Positions 56,716 to 64,000 of a stretch of DNA of 64,000 nt are shown piece after piece (the first letter of the stretch is position 1; every line of letters begins with the position of its first letter). This DNA is from RUG11462 sp045539315 (GTDB lineage Bacteria > Bacillota > Clostridia > Oscillospirales > Acutalibacteraceae), in the NCBI GenBank assembly GCA_045539315.1, contig JAZQFC010000037.1:62001-126000 (forward strand), given 5' to 3'. Both the position numbers and the translations under genes were made by a program. The notes beneath the pieces were generated by a model. It was not told where the DNA came from. It did no database searches and was given only the letters and a program-made list of their open reading frames with translations.

Positions 56716-57789
56716 CTAACCTTCTGTTACTATATCATAAATGTCTGCATATTGTTTTAAAACAACACAGTCAAGATATGTGTCCTTAACTCTTTGCACA
56801 TTAAAATCAGACATTTTCTGTCTCAAACTTTTATCGGTCAACTCATTCAAAGCCGATTTTAATTCATTTGGACTTTGTTGAGAAATAACTTTACCGCCTT
56901 CCCCGTAATCAATCATATCAGCATTTGCAGCCCAATCAGTAACTATACAAGGAAGACCTGCCGCCATTGCTTCTGTAAGTGCGCAAGAAAAACCTTCGCC
57001 GAAGTATCTTGATAAAAACACAAAAACATCATTGCTATCAAGTTGCTCTTTTACATAATCTGCATTTTGAACCCCATGAAGTCTAACGTTTTCAGAAATC
57101 TCAAGATTTTTTATTTCATCAGAAATTGCACCAACTAAATTAAACTGAATTTCAGGCATCTCTCTAGCAGCAGCGATAATAGTATCACACCCTTTTTCAG
57201 GTGTTACACCACCAACAAACACAACTTTGTTGATTTGTTCATTTATTTCTTTCTTTTTATCGAAATTAAGTTCAGATTCCATAACGAAGTTTGGTATAAT
57301 CTGAACTTTTGCTTTTTTATTCAAACTTTTAACAAAATCATAAGACTTTTGATTAAGAACAATTATTCCATCGCAAAGGCGAGAAAACCATTTAAACACA
57401 AGTCTTTTGTAACCTTTATTAACTACATTCGGCATAGTACAGTGACAGTGAAGAATAAACTTCTTGTTATATTTTTTAGCGATTCTTCCTGTTACATATT
57501 CTCTTAACATACCAAACACAGTACAAGGAATATTAGTATGTACAACAGAGATTTCAGGCTCATTTTTTAAAGCAGCTTTCTCTTGTTTCCAAATAGACAT
57601 AGAGCGAACATACTCGTCTTTGATATGTCTTTTTGTATTTTCAAAAGGGTCTCTGCCATTAATTGTGTTTGAATTAATATGCACTATACCCCAGCCACTT
57701 GGCAAACCTATTGTCAAAACTCTTTTAGTCCAAGTTGCAATGCCGCCTGCTGGTGGTGGATAATGCGATATAAGCAAAACTTTTTTCAT
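56716..57789 (-). CDS. Glycosyltransferase family 4
   Basis: A 357-residue GT4 enzyme. LISHYPPPAGGIATWTKRVL is the N-terminal loop, KVVFVGGVTPEKGCDTIIAA the donor-side start, and FLSRYFGEGFSCALTEAMAAGLPCIVTDW the E-x7-E motif. The sequence GGIATWTKRV resembles enzymes that work on undecaprenyl-linked sugars. AGGAG precedes the ATG. The donor sugar cannot be assigned. Confidence 0.92.
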   Translation of the reverse strand: MKKVLLISHYPPPAGGIATWTKRVLTIGLPSGWGIVHINSNTINGRDPFENTKRHIKDEYVRSMSIWKQEKAALKNEPEISVVHTNIPCTVFGMLREYVTGRIAKKYNKKFILHCHCTMPNVVNKGYKRLVFKWFSRLCDGIIVLNQKSYDFVKSLNKKAKVQIIPNFVMESELNFDKKKEINEQINKVVFVGGVTPEKGCDTIIAAAREMPEIQFNLVGAISDEIKNLEISENVRLHGVQNADYVKEQLDSNDVFVFLSRYFGEGFSCALTEAMAAGLPCIVTDWAANADMIDYGEGGKVISQQSPNELKSALNELTDKSLRQKMSDFNVQRVKDTYLDCVVLKQYADIYDIVTEG

Positions 57790-57797
57790 AAACTCTC

Positions 57798-58352
57798 CTA
57801 AAATTTAAAAGTTTCAGAAAAACTTCCCCATTTTTGGTCTTTTTCTGAAATAATAAGTTCTACACCTTCTTCAAGCGGCCATTCTATGCCGATTTCAGCG
57901 TCATTCCACATAACGCCACCTTCATCGCCTGGGCGATAAAAGTCAGTGCATTTATAGCAAAATTCTGCAGTATCAGAAAGCACCAAAAATCCATGCGCAA
58001 ACCCTGGAGAAATATAAAACTGTTTCATATTTTCTGCCGACAAAATCTCTCCGTGCCATTTGCCATAAGTTTGGGAATCTTTTCTCAAATCAACTGCAAC
58101 ATCAAAAACTTTACCTTTGATTACTCGTACTAATTTTCCCTGTGGATACTCTTTTTGATAATGAAGTCCACGAAGCACGCCTCTTTTTGACATTGACTGG
58201 TTATCTTGAACAAAAACCATATTAAGACCTGCATCGTTCATATCTTTTTGGTTATATGTTTCAACAAAATAGCCCCTGTTATCGCCATAAACTGTTGGCT
58301 CAATAGTATAAAGCCCTTTTATTGAACATTCTTTAACAGTAATTTTACCCAT
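57798..58352 (-). CDS. rfbC: dTDP-4-dehydrorhamnose 3,5-epimerase
   Basis: A 184-residue RmlC cupin of normal length. YFVETYNQKDMN, QDNQSMSKRGVLRGLHYQ with the catalytic His, QGKLVRVIKGKVFDVAVDLR, FYISPGFAHGFLVLSD, and the C-terminal IGIEWPL with LIISEKDQKWGSF are all present. It converts dTDP-4-keto-6-deoxyglucose to dTDP-4-keto-L-rhamnose. It overlaps the preceding reductase gene by one base (TAATG). Confidence 0.93.
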   Translation of the reverse strand: MGKITVKECSIKGLYTIEPTVYGDNRGYFVETYNQKDMNDAGLNMVFVQDNQSMSKRGVLRGLHYQKEYPQGKLVRVIKGKVFDVAVDLRKDSQTYGKWHGEILSAENMKQFYISPGFAHGFLVLSDTAEFCYKCTDFYRPGDEGGVMWNDAEIGIEWPLEEGVELIISEKDQKWGSFSETFKF

Positions 58353-59185
58353 TATTTACCCTTCGCTTTTAGTATTTTTTCTATTTTTTCGCTATTTCCC
58401 CAAACTGCATCTGAATCATACGCTCTGTCAGGAAAAGCGCCATAAATGAGTTTTATATCATAGTCATTTTCTTTGATAAACTGCTCTACTCTGTCTGCAA
58501 GACTTACAGGTTTGCCAGAGCAAATGTTTATAATACCGTTCACATCATTTTGCATAACTGCCGCTGACACTTGAGATGCAAATTCTTCATAATTAAGAAA
58601 ATCGTATTTATTTTTACCGGTTGTAAACGGAAATTCTTTTTTACCTTCTTCTACTGCAGAAGTGATTTTTGAAAATATTGAGTTACCAAACTTTGAATTA
58701 CCAACGATATAGTAACCACGAAGCCATTGAAAAACAACATTATTAGTTTTGCACAAAAGTTCTGCTGCAACTCTTAATGCGTTTTTTGCAACGCCGTATA
58801 AATTAAGCGGTTTGCAAGGTGTATTCTCATCAATGCACCCCTCATAAAAGCCAATTTCATGCATTGAACCTAAAACTGCAACTTGACGTACTCCGCCTTT
58901 TATTATATTTTCAATAAACTCATAATGCTTTGGCAAATCGTTAAGATGGTTAGGCGAATTATGCACAAAACCATCGCGCCAAGCCAAATGCAATAAAACA
59001 TCAGGACTTTCAAAATACTCAAAAGGATTTTCGACATTGAACAAATCAACTGACATCTTTTTTGCTCTTTCATCAACAAAGTCCAAATTAAAATCAACTG
59101 CTAAAACTTCGGCACCGTCATCAATTAACTGTTTTACAATGCCTTGTCCTAAATACCCGTTTGCACCGGTAACAAGAATTTTCAT
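58352..59185 (-). CDS. NAD-dependent SDR epimerase/reductase (RmlD-like or deoxytalose type)
   Basis: The ATG at 59185 starts the protein at MKILVTGANGYLGQGI; earlier codons lie in the end of rfbB. The 277-residue extended SDR has the NAD loop GANGYLG and the active YGVAKNA (Tyr and Lys). The stretch LLHLAWRDGFVHNSPNHL is unlike RmlD (usually LGQEL and TAVDKAE) and closer to enzymes that make 6-deoxytalose from dTDP-4-keto-L-rhamnose. It stands in the RmlD position between rfbB and rfbC. The product may thus be dTDP-L-rhamnose or dTDP-6-deoxy-L-talose. Confidence 0.75.
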   Translation of the reverse strand: MKILVTGANGYLGQGIVKQLIDDGAEVLAVDFNLDFVDERAKKMSVDLFNVENPFEYFESPDVLLHLAWRDGFVHNSPNHLNDLPKHYEFIENIIKGGVRQVAVLGSMHEIGFYEGCIDENTPCKPLNLYGVAKNALRVAAELLCKTNNVVFQWLRGYYIVGNSKFGNSIFSKITSAVEEGKKEFPFTTGKNKYDFLNYEEFASQVSAAVMQNDVNGIINICSGKPVSLADRVEQFIKENDYDIKLIYGAFPDRAYDSDAVWGNSEKIEKILKAKGK

Positions 59186-59192
59186 ACTTAAA

Positions 59193-60212
59193 TTATCTAT
59201 CCTTATACATTTTTTCGTAGTAATCTTGGTAGTCACCTTTAAGAATGTTTTGCCACCATTCTTTGTTATCAAGATACCACTGAATAGTTTTCTTTATACC
59301 ATCATCAAATTTAGTTTCCGGCAACCAACCCAAATCATTATGAATCTTTGTTGGGTCAATTGCATATCTCAAATCATGACCAGGTCTGTCAGTAACATAA
59401 GTTATCAAACTTTCCGGTTTATTAAGAGCCTTCAAAATTGTTTTAACAACTTCTAAATTGCTCTTTTCATTATGACCGCCGATATTATAAATCTCGCCAA
59501 CCTTACCTTTTCTAATAATAAGGTCGATAGCGCTACAATGGTCTTCAACATAAAGCCAGTCACGAACATTTTCGCCTTTGCCATAAACCGGCAAACTCTC
59601 ATCATCAAGCGCACGAGAAATCATAAGCGGAATTAACTTTTCAGGGAAGTGATATGGGCCATAGTTATTAGAACAACGAGAAATTGTTACAGGAAGACCA
59701 TAAGTTCTCTGATAAGCGCCCACCAACAAATCTGCCGCCGCTTTTGAAGATGAATAAGGCGAAGAAGTATGAATTGGTGTTTCTTCTGTGAAGAACAAAT
59801 CAGGTCTGTCAAGCGGCAAATCGCCGTAAACTTCGTCAGTTGAAACCTGATGATAACGTTTAACGCCGTATTTTCTCGAAGCATCCATAAGCACAGATGT
59901 GCCTATGATATTTGTTTTCAGGAAAATTTCAGGGTCTTCAACGCTTCTGTCAACATGGCTTTCAGCGGCGAAGTTAACAACTATATCAAATTTTTCTTCT
60001 TGGAACAATTTATAAACCGCTTCTCTATCAGCGATATCGCCTTTTACAAAACGGAAATTATCATTTTTCATAGCCTCTTCAAGAGTTTGAAGATTTCCTG
60101 CATATGTAAGCGCATCAAGACAAACAATTCTGTCTTCAGGATGATTTTTAAGTTGGAAGTAAACAAAGTTACTTCCAATAAATCCGGCACCGCCGGTTAC
60201 TAAAATATTCAT
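59193..60212 (-). CDS. rfbB: dTDP-glucose 4,6-dehydratase
   Basis: The ATG at 60212 has GAGAGGG 5 bases upstream. The 339-residue extended SDR begins MNILVTGGAGFIGSNFVYFQL, then VNFAAESHVDRSVEDPEIFL, STDEVYGDLP, YSSSKAAADLLVGAYQRTYG (Tyr and Lys), and CSNNYGPYHFPEKLIPLMI, all RmlB signatures. It makes dTDP-4-keto-6-deoxyglucose, the shared precursor for the reductase/RfbC branch and for DegT-type aminotransferases such as the one at 42.3 kb. Confidence 0.95.
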   Translation of the reverse strand: MNILVTGGAGFIGSNFVYFQLKNHPEDRIVCLDALTYAGNLQTLEEAMKNDNFRFVKGDIADREAVYKLFQEEKFDIVVNFAAESHVDRSVEDPEIFLKTNIIGTSVLMDASRKYGVKRYHQVSTDEVYGDLPLDRPDLFFTEETPIHTSSPYSSSKAAADLLVGAYQRTYGLPVTISRCSNNYGPYHFPEKLIPLMISRALDDESLPVYGKGENVRDWLYVEDHCSAIDLIIRKGKVGEIYNIGGHNEKSNLEVVKTILKALNKPESLITYVTDRPGHDLRYAIDPTKIHNDLGWLPETKFDDGIKKTIQWYLDNKEWWQNILKGDYQDYYEKMYKDR

Positions 60213-60227
60213 AAAATACCCTCTCAA

Positions 60228-61109
60228 TTAATAAAAAAGTTTTCCTTCGGCAACGTTTTTAAGGTGTTGTCCATAAGGACTTTTACCGTAAGCTTTAGCC
60301 GATTCAAGCAAATTATCTTTATCTATCCAACCATTGTTGTAAGCGATTTCTTCTAAAGATGAAATTACAACGCCACATTGTTGAATTGTTTTAACAAAGT
60401 CGCCCGCTTCTACTAAACTATCAACAGTGCCAGTATCAAGCCATGCAAAACCGCGACCTAAAACTTCTAATTTAAGCGAATTGTCATCAAGATACATTTT
60501 GTTCAAATCTGTAATTTCCAACTCGCCACGGTCTGATGGTTTAACTTTTTTTGCAAAATCTACAACTCTATTGTCATAGAAATAAAGACCGGTTACAGCA
60601 TAATTTGATTTTGGCTCTTTAGGTTTTTCTTCTAAAGATAAAACATTCAACTCTTTATCAAACTCTGCAATGCCAAAACGCTCTGGGTCATTAACATAAT
60701 AGCCAAACAAAGTACACAAACCTTTTTCGCTATTTTCTACTGCGTTTTTAAGTAATCTTGTAAAACCATGACCATAGAAAATATTATCGCCTAAACACAA
60801 AGCGCAACTATCATCACCAATAAACTCTTCACCAATGATAAACGCTTGAGCAAGTCCATCAGGAGAGGGTTGAATAGCATATGAAAGTTTTATGCCGTAC
60901 TGACTACCATCGCCCAAAAGATTTTTAAAATTTTGACTATCTTCAGGAGTTGTAATAATTAAAATATCACGAATTCCTGCTAACATAAGAGTAGAAATAG
61001 GGTAAAAAACCATTGGCTTATCATAAACTGGTAACAACTGTTTAGAAGTTACTTTTGTAAGTGGATAAAGTCGAGTACCAGAACCGCCTGCAAGTACAAT
61101 ACCTTTCAT
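60228..61109 (-). CDS. rfbA: Glucose-1-phosphate thymidylyltransferase
   Basis: A 293-residue RmlA enzyme. MKGIVLAGGSGTRLYPLT is the nucleotide loop, and VTSKQLLPVYDKPMVFYPIS, LGDNIFYGHG and the sugar-binding EEKPKEPKSNYAVTGLYFYD follow. The LARGFAWLDTGT-type loop reads LGRGFAWLDTGTVDSL here. It makes dTDP-glucose from dTTP and glucose 1-phosphate. GAGAGGAATT precedes the ATG. The 15-base gap to rfbB is typical of an operon. Confidence 0.95.
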   Translation of the reverse strand: MKGIVLAGGSGTRLYPLTKVTSKQLLPVYDKPMVFYPISTLMLAGIRDILIITTPEDSQNFKNLLGDGSQYGIKLSYAIQPSPDGLAQAFIIGEEFIGDDSCALCLGDNIFYGHGFTRLLKNAVENSEKGLCTLFGYYVNDPERFGIAEFDKELNVLSLEEKPKEPKSNYAVTGLYFYDNRVVDFAKKVKPSDRGELEITDLNKMYLDDNSLKLEVLGRGFAWLDTGTVDSLVEAGDFVKTIQQCGVVISSLEEIAYNNGWIDKDNLLESAKAYGKSPYGQHLKNVAEGKLFY

Positions 61110-61125
61110 TTTTTAATTCCTCTCT

Positions 61126-62118
61126 TTAAACTTCAAAAATTTGTTTTAAGAATCCTCTTAAAGAATATTTTTCATAAATTTCTTGGTCTATATCCTGATA
61201 TGGCTCTTTGAAAAACTCATTTTCAAAATCAAACTCGCCATCGTATATGTAAATATTTTTTGGATTGTAAAAATCATAATTCACAAGGTCTTTGTTAGTA
61301 GTGATAAGTTTTACCTTTGCGGCTAAACTTTCAATAACCCTTATAGTTGCGCCATCTTGATTATCTTGAGGAGAATCAAGCACACACTTTGAACTTTTTA
61401 CAATCTGCATTGTTTTGGTCTTTGACAAAGTTTCCTGTTTGAAATCACTCAACTTTGCTTTTTTGTATTCAACGTCTTTTAACTTGTGATAGAAAAATTT
61501 AAGTTTTGAAGGCATATAGTGATAAATGAATTGTTTATCATAAACACCCTTTAATTTTTCTGACATCTCGTTAATAAACTTAAACTTTTTAGGGTGCGCT
61601 GTTCCGATATAACAACAGTCATATTCAAACTCATCTGTCTTTTGTTTGCCGAGCGCCTCGTAATCTCTGTCATAAAAAAGTGGTAAAAACTCTAATTTTT
61701 CGTATTTTAAAGTATCAATTCTGTCAAAAGAAAAGCATCTGTCAAAATATTGCCAAAACCTTTCAATATCATGAAGATTAATAATTGAATCCCACTGATA
61801 CGATAAAAATTTCGCGTCGCTTTGAGAGGTCTTTAATCTTTTCATCATGTCATCATCAAAGCAATAAGACATTCCTCTAACAAAGAAAACATAATCATAT
61901 TTCACACTTTTTGTAGCCTCGATAATACTTTCAAAATACGAGCCAACTTTTTTTCTAACAAGTTTCGGATTAACTCTTGAAACCGCTCTAAAAAGGCTGT
62001 TTTGAGTTGGTCTGTCAGAAAAAGTATCAACCGAAAAGCCTAATAATTTTAACTCGTCTTCAATTTTTTTGTAATATCCAAAATATTGAGAGGCGATTAA
62101 TAATACTTTTTTGCTCAT
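61126..62118 (-). CDS. Glycosyltransferase-like protein (CgeB-like)
   Basis: A 330-residue protein starting KVLLIASQYFGYYKKIEDELK, then YDYVFFVRGMSYCFDDDMMK, FLSYQWDSI, YDCCYIGTAHPKKFKFINEM and QDGATIRVIESLAAKVKLITTN. The final segment resembles the nucleotide-sugar-binding part of CgeB and related GT-B proteins. Family assignment is uncertain because the motifs are weak. It has a 4-base ATGA overlap with the nucleotidyltransferase-family gene, so the two are coupled. Confidence 0.7.
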   Translation of the reverse strand: MSKKVLLIASQYFGYYKKIEDELKLLGFSVDTFSDRPTQNSLFRAVSRVNPKLVRKKVGSYFESIIEATKSVKYDYVFFVRGMSYCFDDDMMKRLKTSQSDAKFLSYQWDSIINLHDIERFWQYFDRCFSFDRIDTLKYEKLEFLPLFYDRDYEALGKQKTDEFEYDCCYIGTAHPKKFKFINEMSEKLKGVYDKQFIYHYMPSKLKFFYHKLKDVEYKKAKLSDFKQETLSKTKTMQIVKSSKCVLDSPQDNQDGATIRVIESLAAKVKLITTNKDLVNYDFYNPKNIYIYDGEFDFENEFFKEPYQDIDQEIYEKYSLRGFLKQIFEV

Positions 62119-63293
62119 AAACTACCTTCAAAAATTTTTAAATCTTTATAAACTTCGTTAACCTCATTTACCGAGTCGATAACTTTTTTATAACTGATAC
62201 TATCACTATGTTTAAATATCTTTTTGAACAGATGCCTTATAGGTAAATATATAAATCCGAAATACTTAAAGAAATTATACTTTTTAGCAAGTGACCATGT
62301 TAAAAGCGCTCTGTTTTGAGTAAAGATAAAAAATGCCACGACTTTATTTTTCTTGTGAATTCTAACGCTACCATTAGCATAAGTTTCTTCAACCTCACGC
62401 TTAACACCAAAGTTTCCTTTTTTTAGCGATAAATCGAACAACGCGTCCGCCGTTGTATTTTCAATATTCTGATTCAAAAAATATTTATTAAACAATTTTG
62501 TGCAGATAATCGCGAAATTATAAAGACCATATTTTTTCAAAACATCTACGTTCTCTTTGCTTTCAAAGAAATCGCCGTTATTTAAAACAAAAAATCCCCA
62601 GTCTAAAATTTGGCGAAGACCTAAACCATCTTTTGAAATATGCCTTTCCATATGCAAAAGCAAAGATAATGCTTGATATAACTGGGATAATGATTCGAAC
62701 TCATTATTACCAAACTTAACATTTTTAACTTGATTTAATGCATTATCTAGTTGCTTTTTTAGAGCAACTGCTTTTTCTAAATTTGGAAAATCTGTCATTT
62801 CAAAATGAAGTTCAAAAACGACATCCGATTTCTTTAAAGTGCAATGGAAATGATTATCGCCATTGTTTATCAACTGATAACCGTTTTTAATTAAAAAGCG
62901 TTTAACCTTTTGATACTCATTTTTTCTAACCAAAACATCAACATCTCCTAAAGTTCGAAGGTCTGGTTTTGGATAATCTTTTGCTATAGACAAGCCTTTT
63001 AAAATTGCATATTTAATATCATTTTTTTCGAACAACTCGCAAAGTTCGCCTTGCGCTTTTACAATTTTGTCATTATTGAACATTACTGCAACTGTGTGAC
63101 TTTTGAATTTTTTCAAAACTTCTTCAGGAATATTTTCAATTCCTGCAGTTGCATCATATGCGAACGGCACAACTGATTGAAAAATTGCTTCTTCTAAAAC
63201 TTCTTGCCAATCAACATTGTCCGGAATGTTCGCCTCAAAATTAAAGAGGCTTTTTTTCAACAACCCGATTAGCACTTGCTGCGACTGTGTCAA
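62115..63293 (-). CDS. Nucleotidyltransferase-family protein (NTP_transf_5)
   Basis: The start is TTG (63293), with GGAGG 7 bases upstream. The 392-residue protein has YAILKGLSIAKDYPKPDLRTLGDVDVLVRKNEY, in which LGDVDVLV matches the GS-x-D-x-D pocket of nucleotidyltransferases, and HFHCTLKKSDVVFELHFEM. This PF14907-like group is frequent in capsule and exopolysaccharide clusters but has no known substrate. It is coupled to the CgeB-like gene. Confidence 0.78.
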   Translation of the reverse strand: MTQSQQVLIGLLKKSLFNFEANIPDNVDWQEVLEEAIFQSVVPFAYDATAGIENIPEEVLKKFKSHTVAVMFNNDKIVKAQGELCELFEKNDIKYAILKGLSIAKDYPKPDLRTLGDVDVLVRKNEYQKVKRFLIKNGYQLINNGDNHFHCTLKKSDVVFELHFEMTDFPNLEKAVALKKQLDNALNQVKNVKFGNNEFESLSQLYQALSLLLHMERHISKDGLGLRQILDWGFFVLNNGDFFESKENVDVLKKYGLYNFAIICTKLFNKYFLNQNIENTTADALFDLSLKKGNFGVKREVEETYANGSVRIHKKNKVVAFFIFTQNRALLTWSLAKKYNFFKYFGFIYLPIRHLFKKIFKHSDSISYKKVIDSVNEVNEVYKDLKIFEGSL

Positions 63294-63326
63294 ACAAAAA
63301 CCTCCTTTTCTATAATCTTTTAATTT

Positions 63327-64000
63327 TTAGTTACCTGTTTTCCTAAACACCGATACAAAGGTCATAAAGAAAATTTTAACATCCAAAACAAAGTTTCTGT
63401 TGTCAACATAGTACAATTCCATTTTCTGACGCTCGCCTGTTGCATAAACCGCATCGTTTCTGGCGTACGCCTGCCAATATCCCGTAAGCCCCGGTTTTAC
63501 GCTTAATAACTTTTGTGCATCTTCACCGTAGTTTTCTAACTCTTCTTCAACTATCGGCCTTGGACCTATCAAGGTTAAATCGCCTTTTAAAACATTCAAC
63601 AACTGCGGTAATTCATCAAGACTTGTTTTTCTCAAGAACTTGCCTACCTTTGTAATTCTTGGGTCATTCTCAAGTTTGAACTCTGACATAAAAATTTCTA
63701 ACTCTTGTGGAGTTAACATTTCTTCAAGTTTGTCCGCATTCATTTTCATACTGCGGAATTTGTATATGTAAAGTTCTTTGCCAAACTGACCAACTCTTTT
63801 GTGTTTATAAAAAGCAGTGCCCTTATCGTCAATCTTTATTGCAATTGCAATAATCAAAAAGAACGGTGATAAAACAATCAGCCCTAATGATGAACCGATG
63901 ATATCAACCGCACGCTTAAAAAAGAGATAAAAAGATGCCTTTTCTCTCTTTTGTTTATTCTCTATATTTTTTGTTACTTTTTCTTCATTGATATTCTTCA
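63327..64000 (-). CDS. Initiating sugar-phosphate transferase (WbaP/PglC-like), partial
   Basis: The frame stays open to the right edge, and the last bases there read (A)TG then KNINEEKVTKNIENKQKREK, so the start is probably one base outside the window, giving about 224 residues. FYLFFKRAVDIIGSSLGLIV with LSPFFLIIAIAIKIDDKGT is the re-entrant membrane helix of the small monotopic sugar-phosphate transferases; FYKHKRVGQFGKELYIYKFRSM, TSLDELPQLLNVLKGDLTLIGPRP, and PGLTGYWQAYARND follow. It moves a sugar phosphate from a UDP-sugar to undecaprenyl phosphate and starts the polymer. It is the first gene of the cluster visible here. Confidence 0.9.
   Translation of the reverse strand, partial: KNINEEKVTKNIENKQKREKASFYLFFKRAVDIIGSSLGLIVLSPFFLIIAIAIKIDDKGTAFYKHKRVGQFGKELYIYKFRSMKMNADKLEEMLTPQELEIFMSEFKLENDPRITKVGKFLRKTSLDELPQLLNVLKGDLTLIGPRPIVEEELENYGEDAQKLLSVKPGLTGYWQAYARNDAVYATGERQKMELYYVDNRNFVLDVKIFFMTFVSVFRKTGN

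Noticed and set aside
1..64000. CRISPR array, prophage, insertion sequence or tRNA genes
   Set aside because: No regularly spaced repeats, transposase or phage proteins, or cloverleaf-like sequences were seen on reading the window; a tRNA-scan and a transposase search would settle this.

Overview
The window is a gene-dense, AT-rich stretch of chromosome that looks like an anaerobic, spore-forming, gut-type Clostridia (Oscillospirales/Ruminococcus-like). The evidence is Firmicutes-style ribosome binding sites (AGGAGG variants), TTG/GTG starts, consensus sigma-A promoters, a SpoIID homologue, a type I dockerin, Cys-rich and leucine-rich-repeat surface proteins, and a TSCPD-domain protein beside NifS/NifU. 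This placement is inference from gene content. I saw no rRNA, tRNA, CRISPR array, insertion sequence or phage gene, and no gene-free stretch longer than 300 bases.

Layout. 1-6 kb (minus strand): trmK, Nif3-like and the 5' end of rqcH (a TTG-start fragment at the edge), DUF421/DUF4363, tcdA with an AlkD-like protein, and a three-gene unit of membrane protein, small protein and lipoprotein. 6-11.5 kb (plus): SpoIID, murD with an M42 aminopeptidase, and a secreted beta-helix protein ending in a dockerin. 11.5-16.5 kb: a minus-strand sugar-oxidation cluster (Gfo/Idh/MocA, TIM-barrel epimerase, Gfo/Idh/MocA, ThuA-like) with a divergent AraC regulator. 16.5-19.6 kb: a DUF5050-type protein and the nifS-nifU-TSCPD operon. 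19.6-30.2 kb: a 1934-residue duplicated surface protein, murI-DUF1934-argS, and a second secreted modular protein. 30.2-34.7 kb: murC-metY and an orphan oligopeptide-binding lipoprotein. 34.7-38.8 kb: an ATP-grasp/TRAP-permease operon with a perfect sigma-A promoter and palindromes, divergent from a LysR regulator.

38.8-64 kb is one long minus-strand cell-surface polysaccharide cluster, running from a lipid-linked sugar-1-phosphate transferase (cut by the window edge) to a strong terminator at 38.74-38.77 kb. It holds dTDP-deoxysugar genes (rfbA, rfbB, rfbC plus an atypical reductase), UDP-glucuronate genes (ugd and a 4-epimerase), several glycosyltransferases, a Wzy-like polymerase/ligase, a Wzx-like flippase, LicD, a DegT sugar aminotransferase with a hexapeptide acetyltransferase, a class I aminotransferase, a GNAT, an ATP-grasp ligase, an amino-acid permease, and two TupA-like ATP-grasp proteins flanking that permease. 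TupA is linked to teichuronopeptide (polyglucuronate/polyglutamate) in alkaliphilic Bacillus. The combination therefore suggests an acidic polymer carrying amino-acid or phospho-substituents; this is the most interesting system here. Within it, a 30-codon relic of a second DegT aminotransferase and a 19-bp direct repeat bracket the acetyltransferase gene and record past recombination.

Functions are assigned from sequence motifs read by eye; no database search was run.
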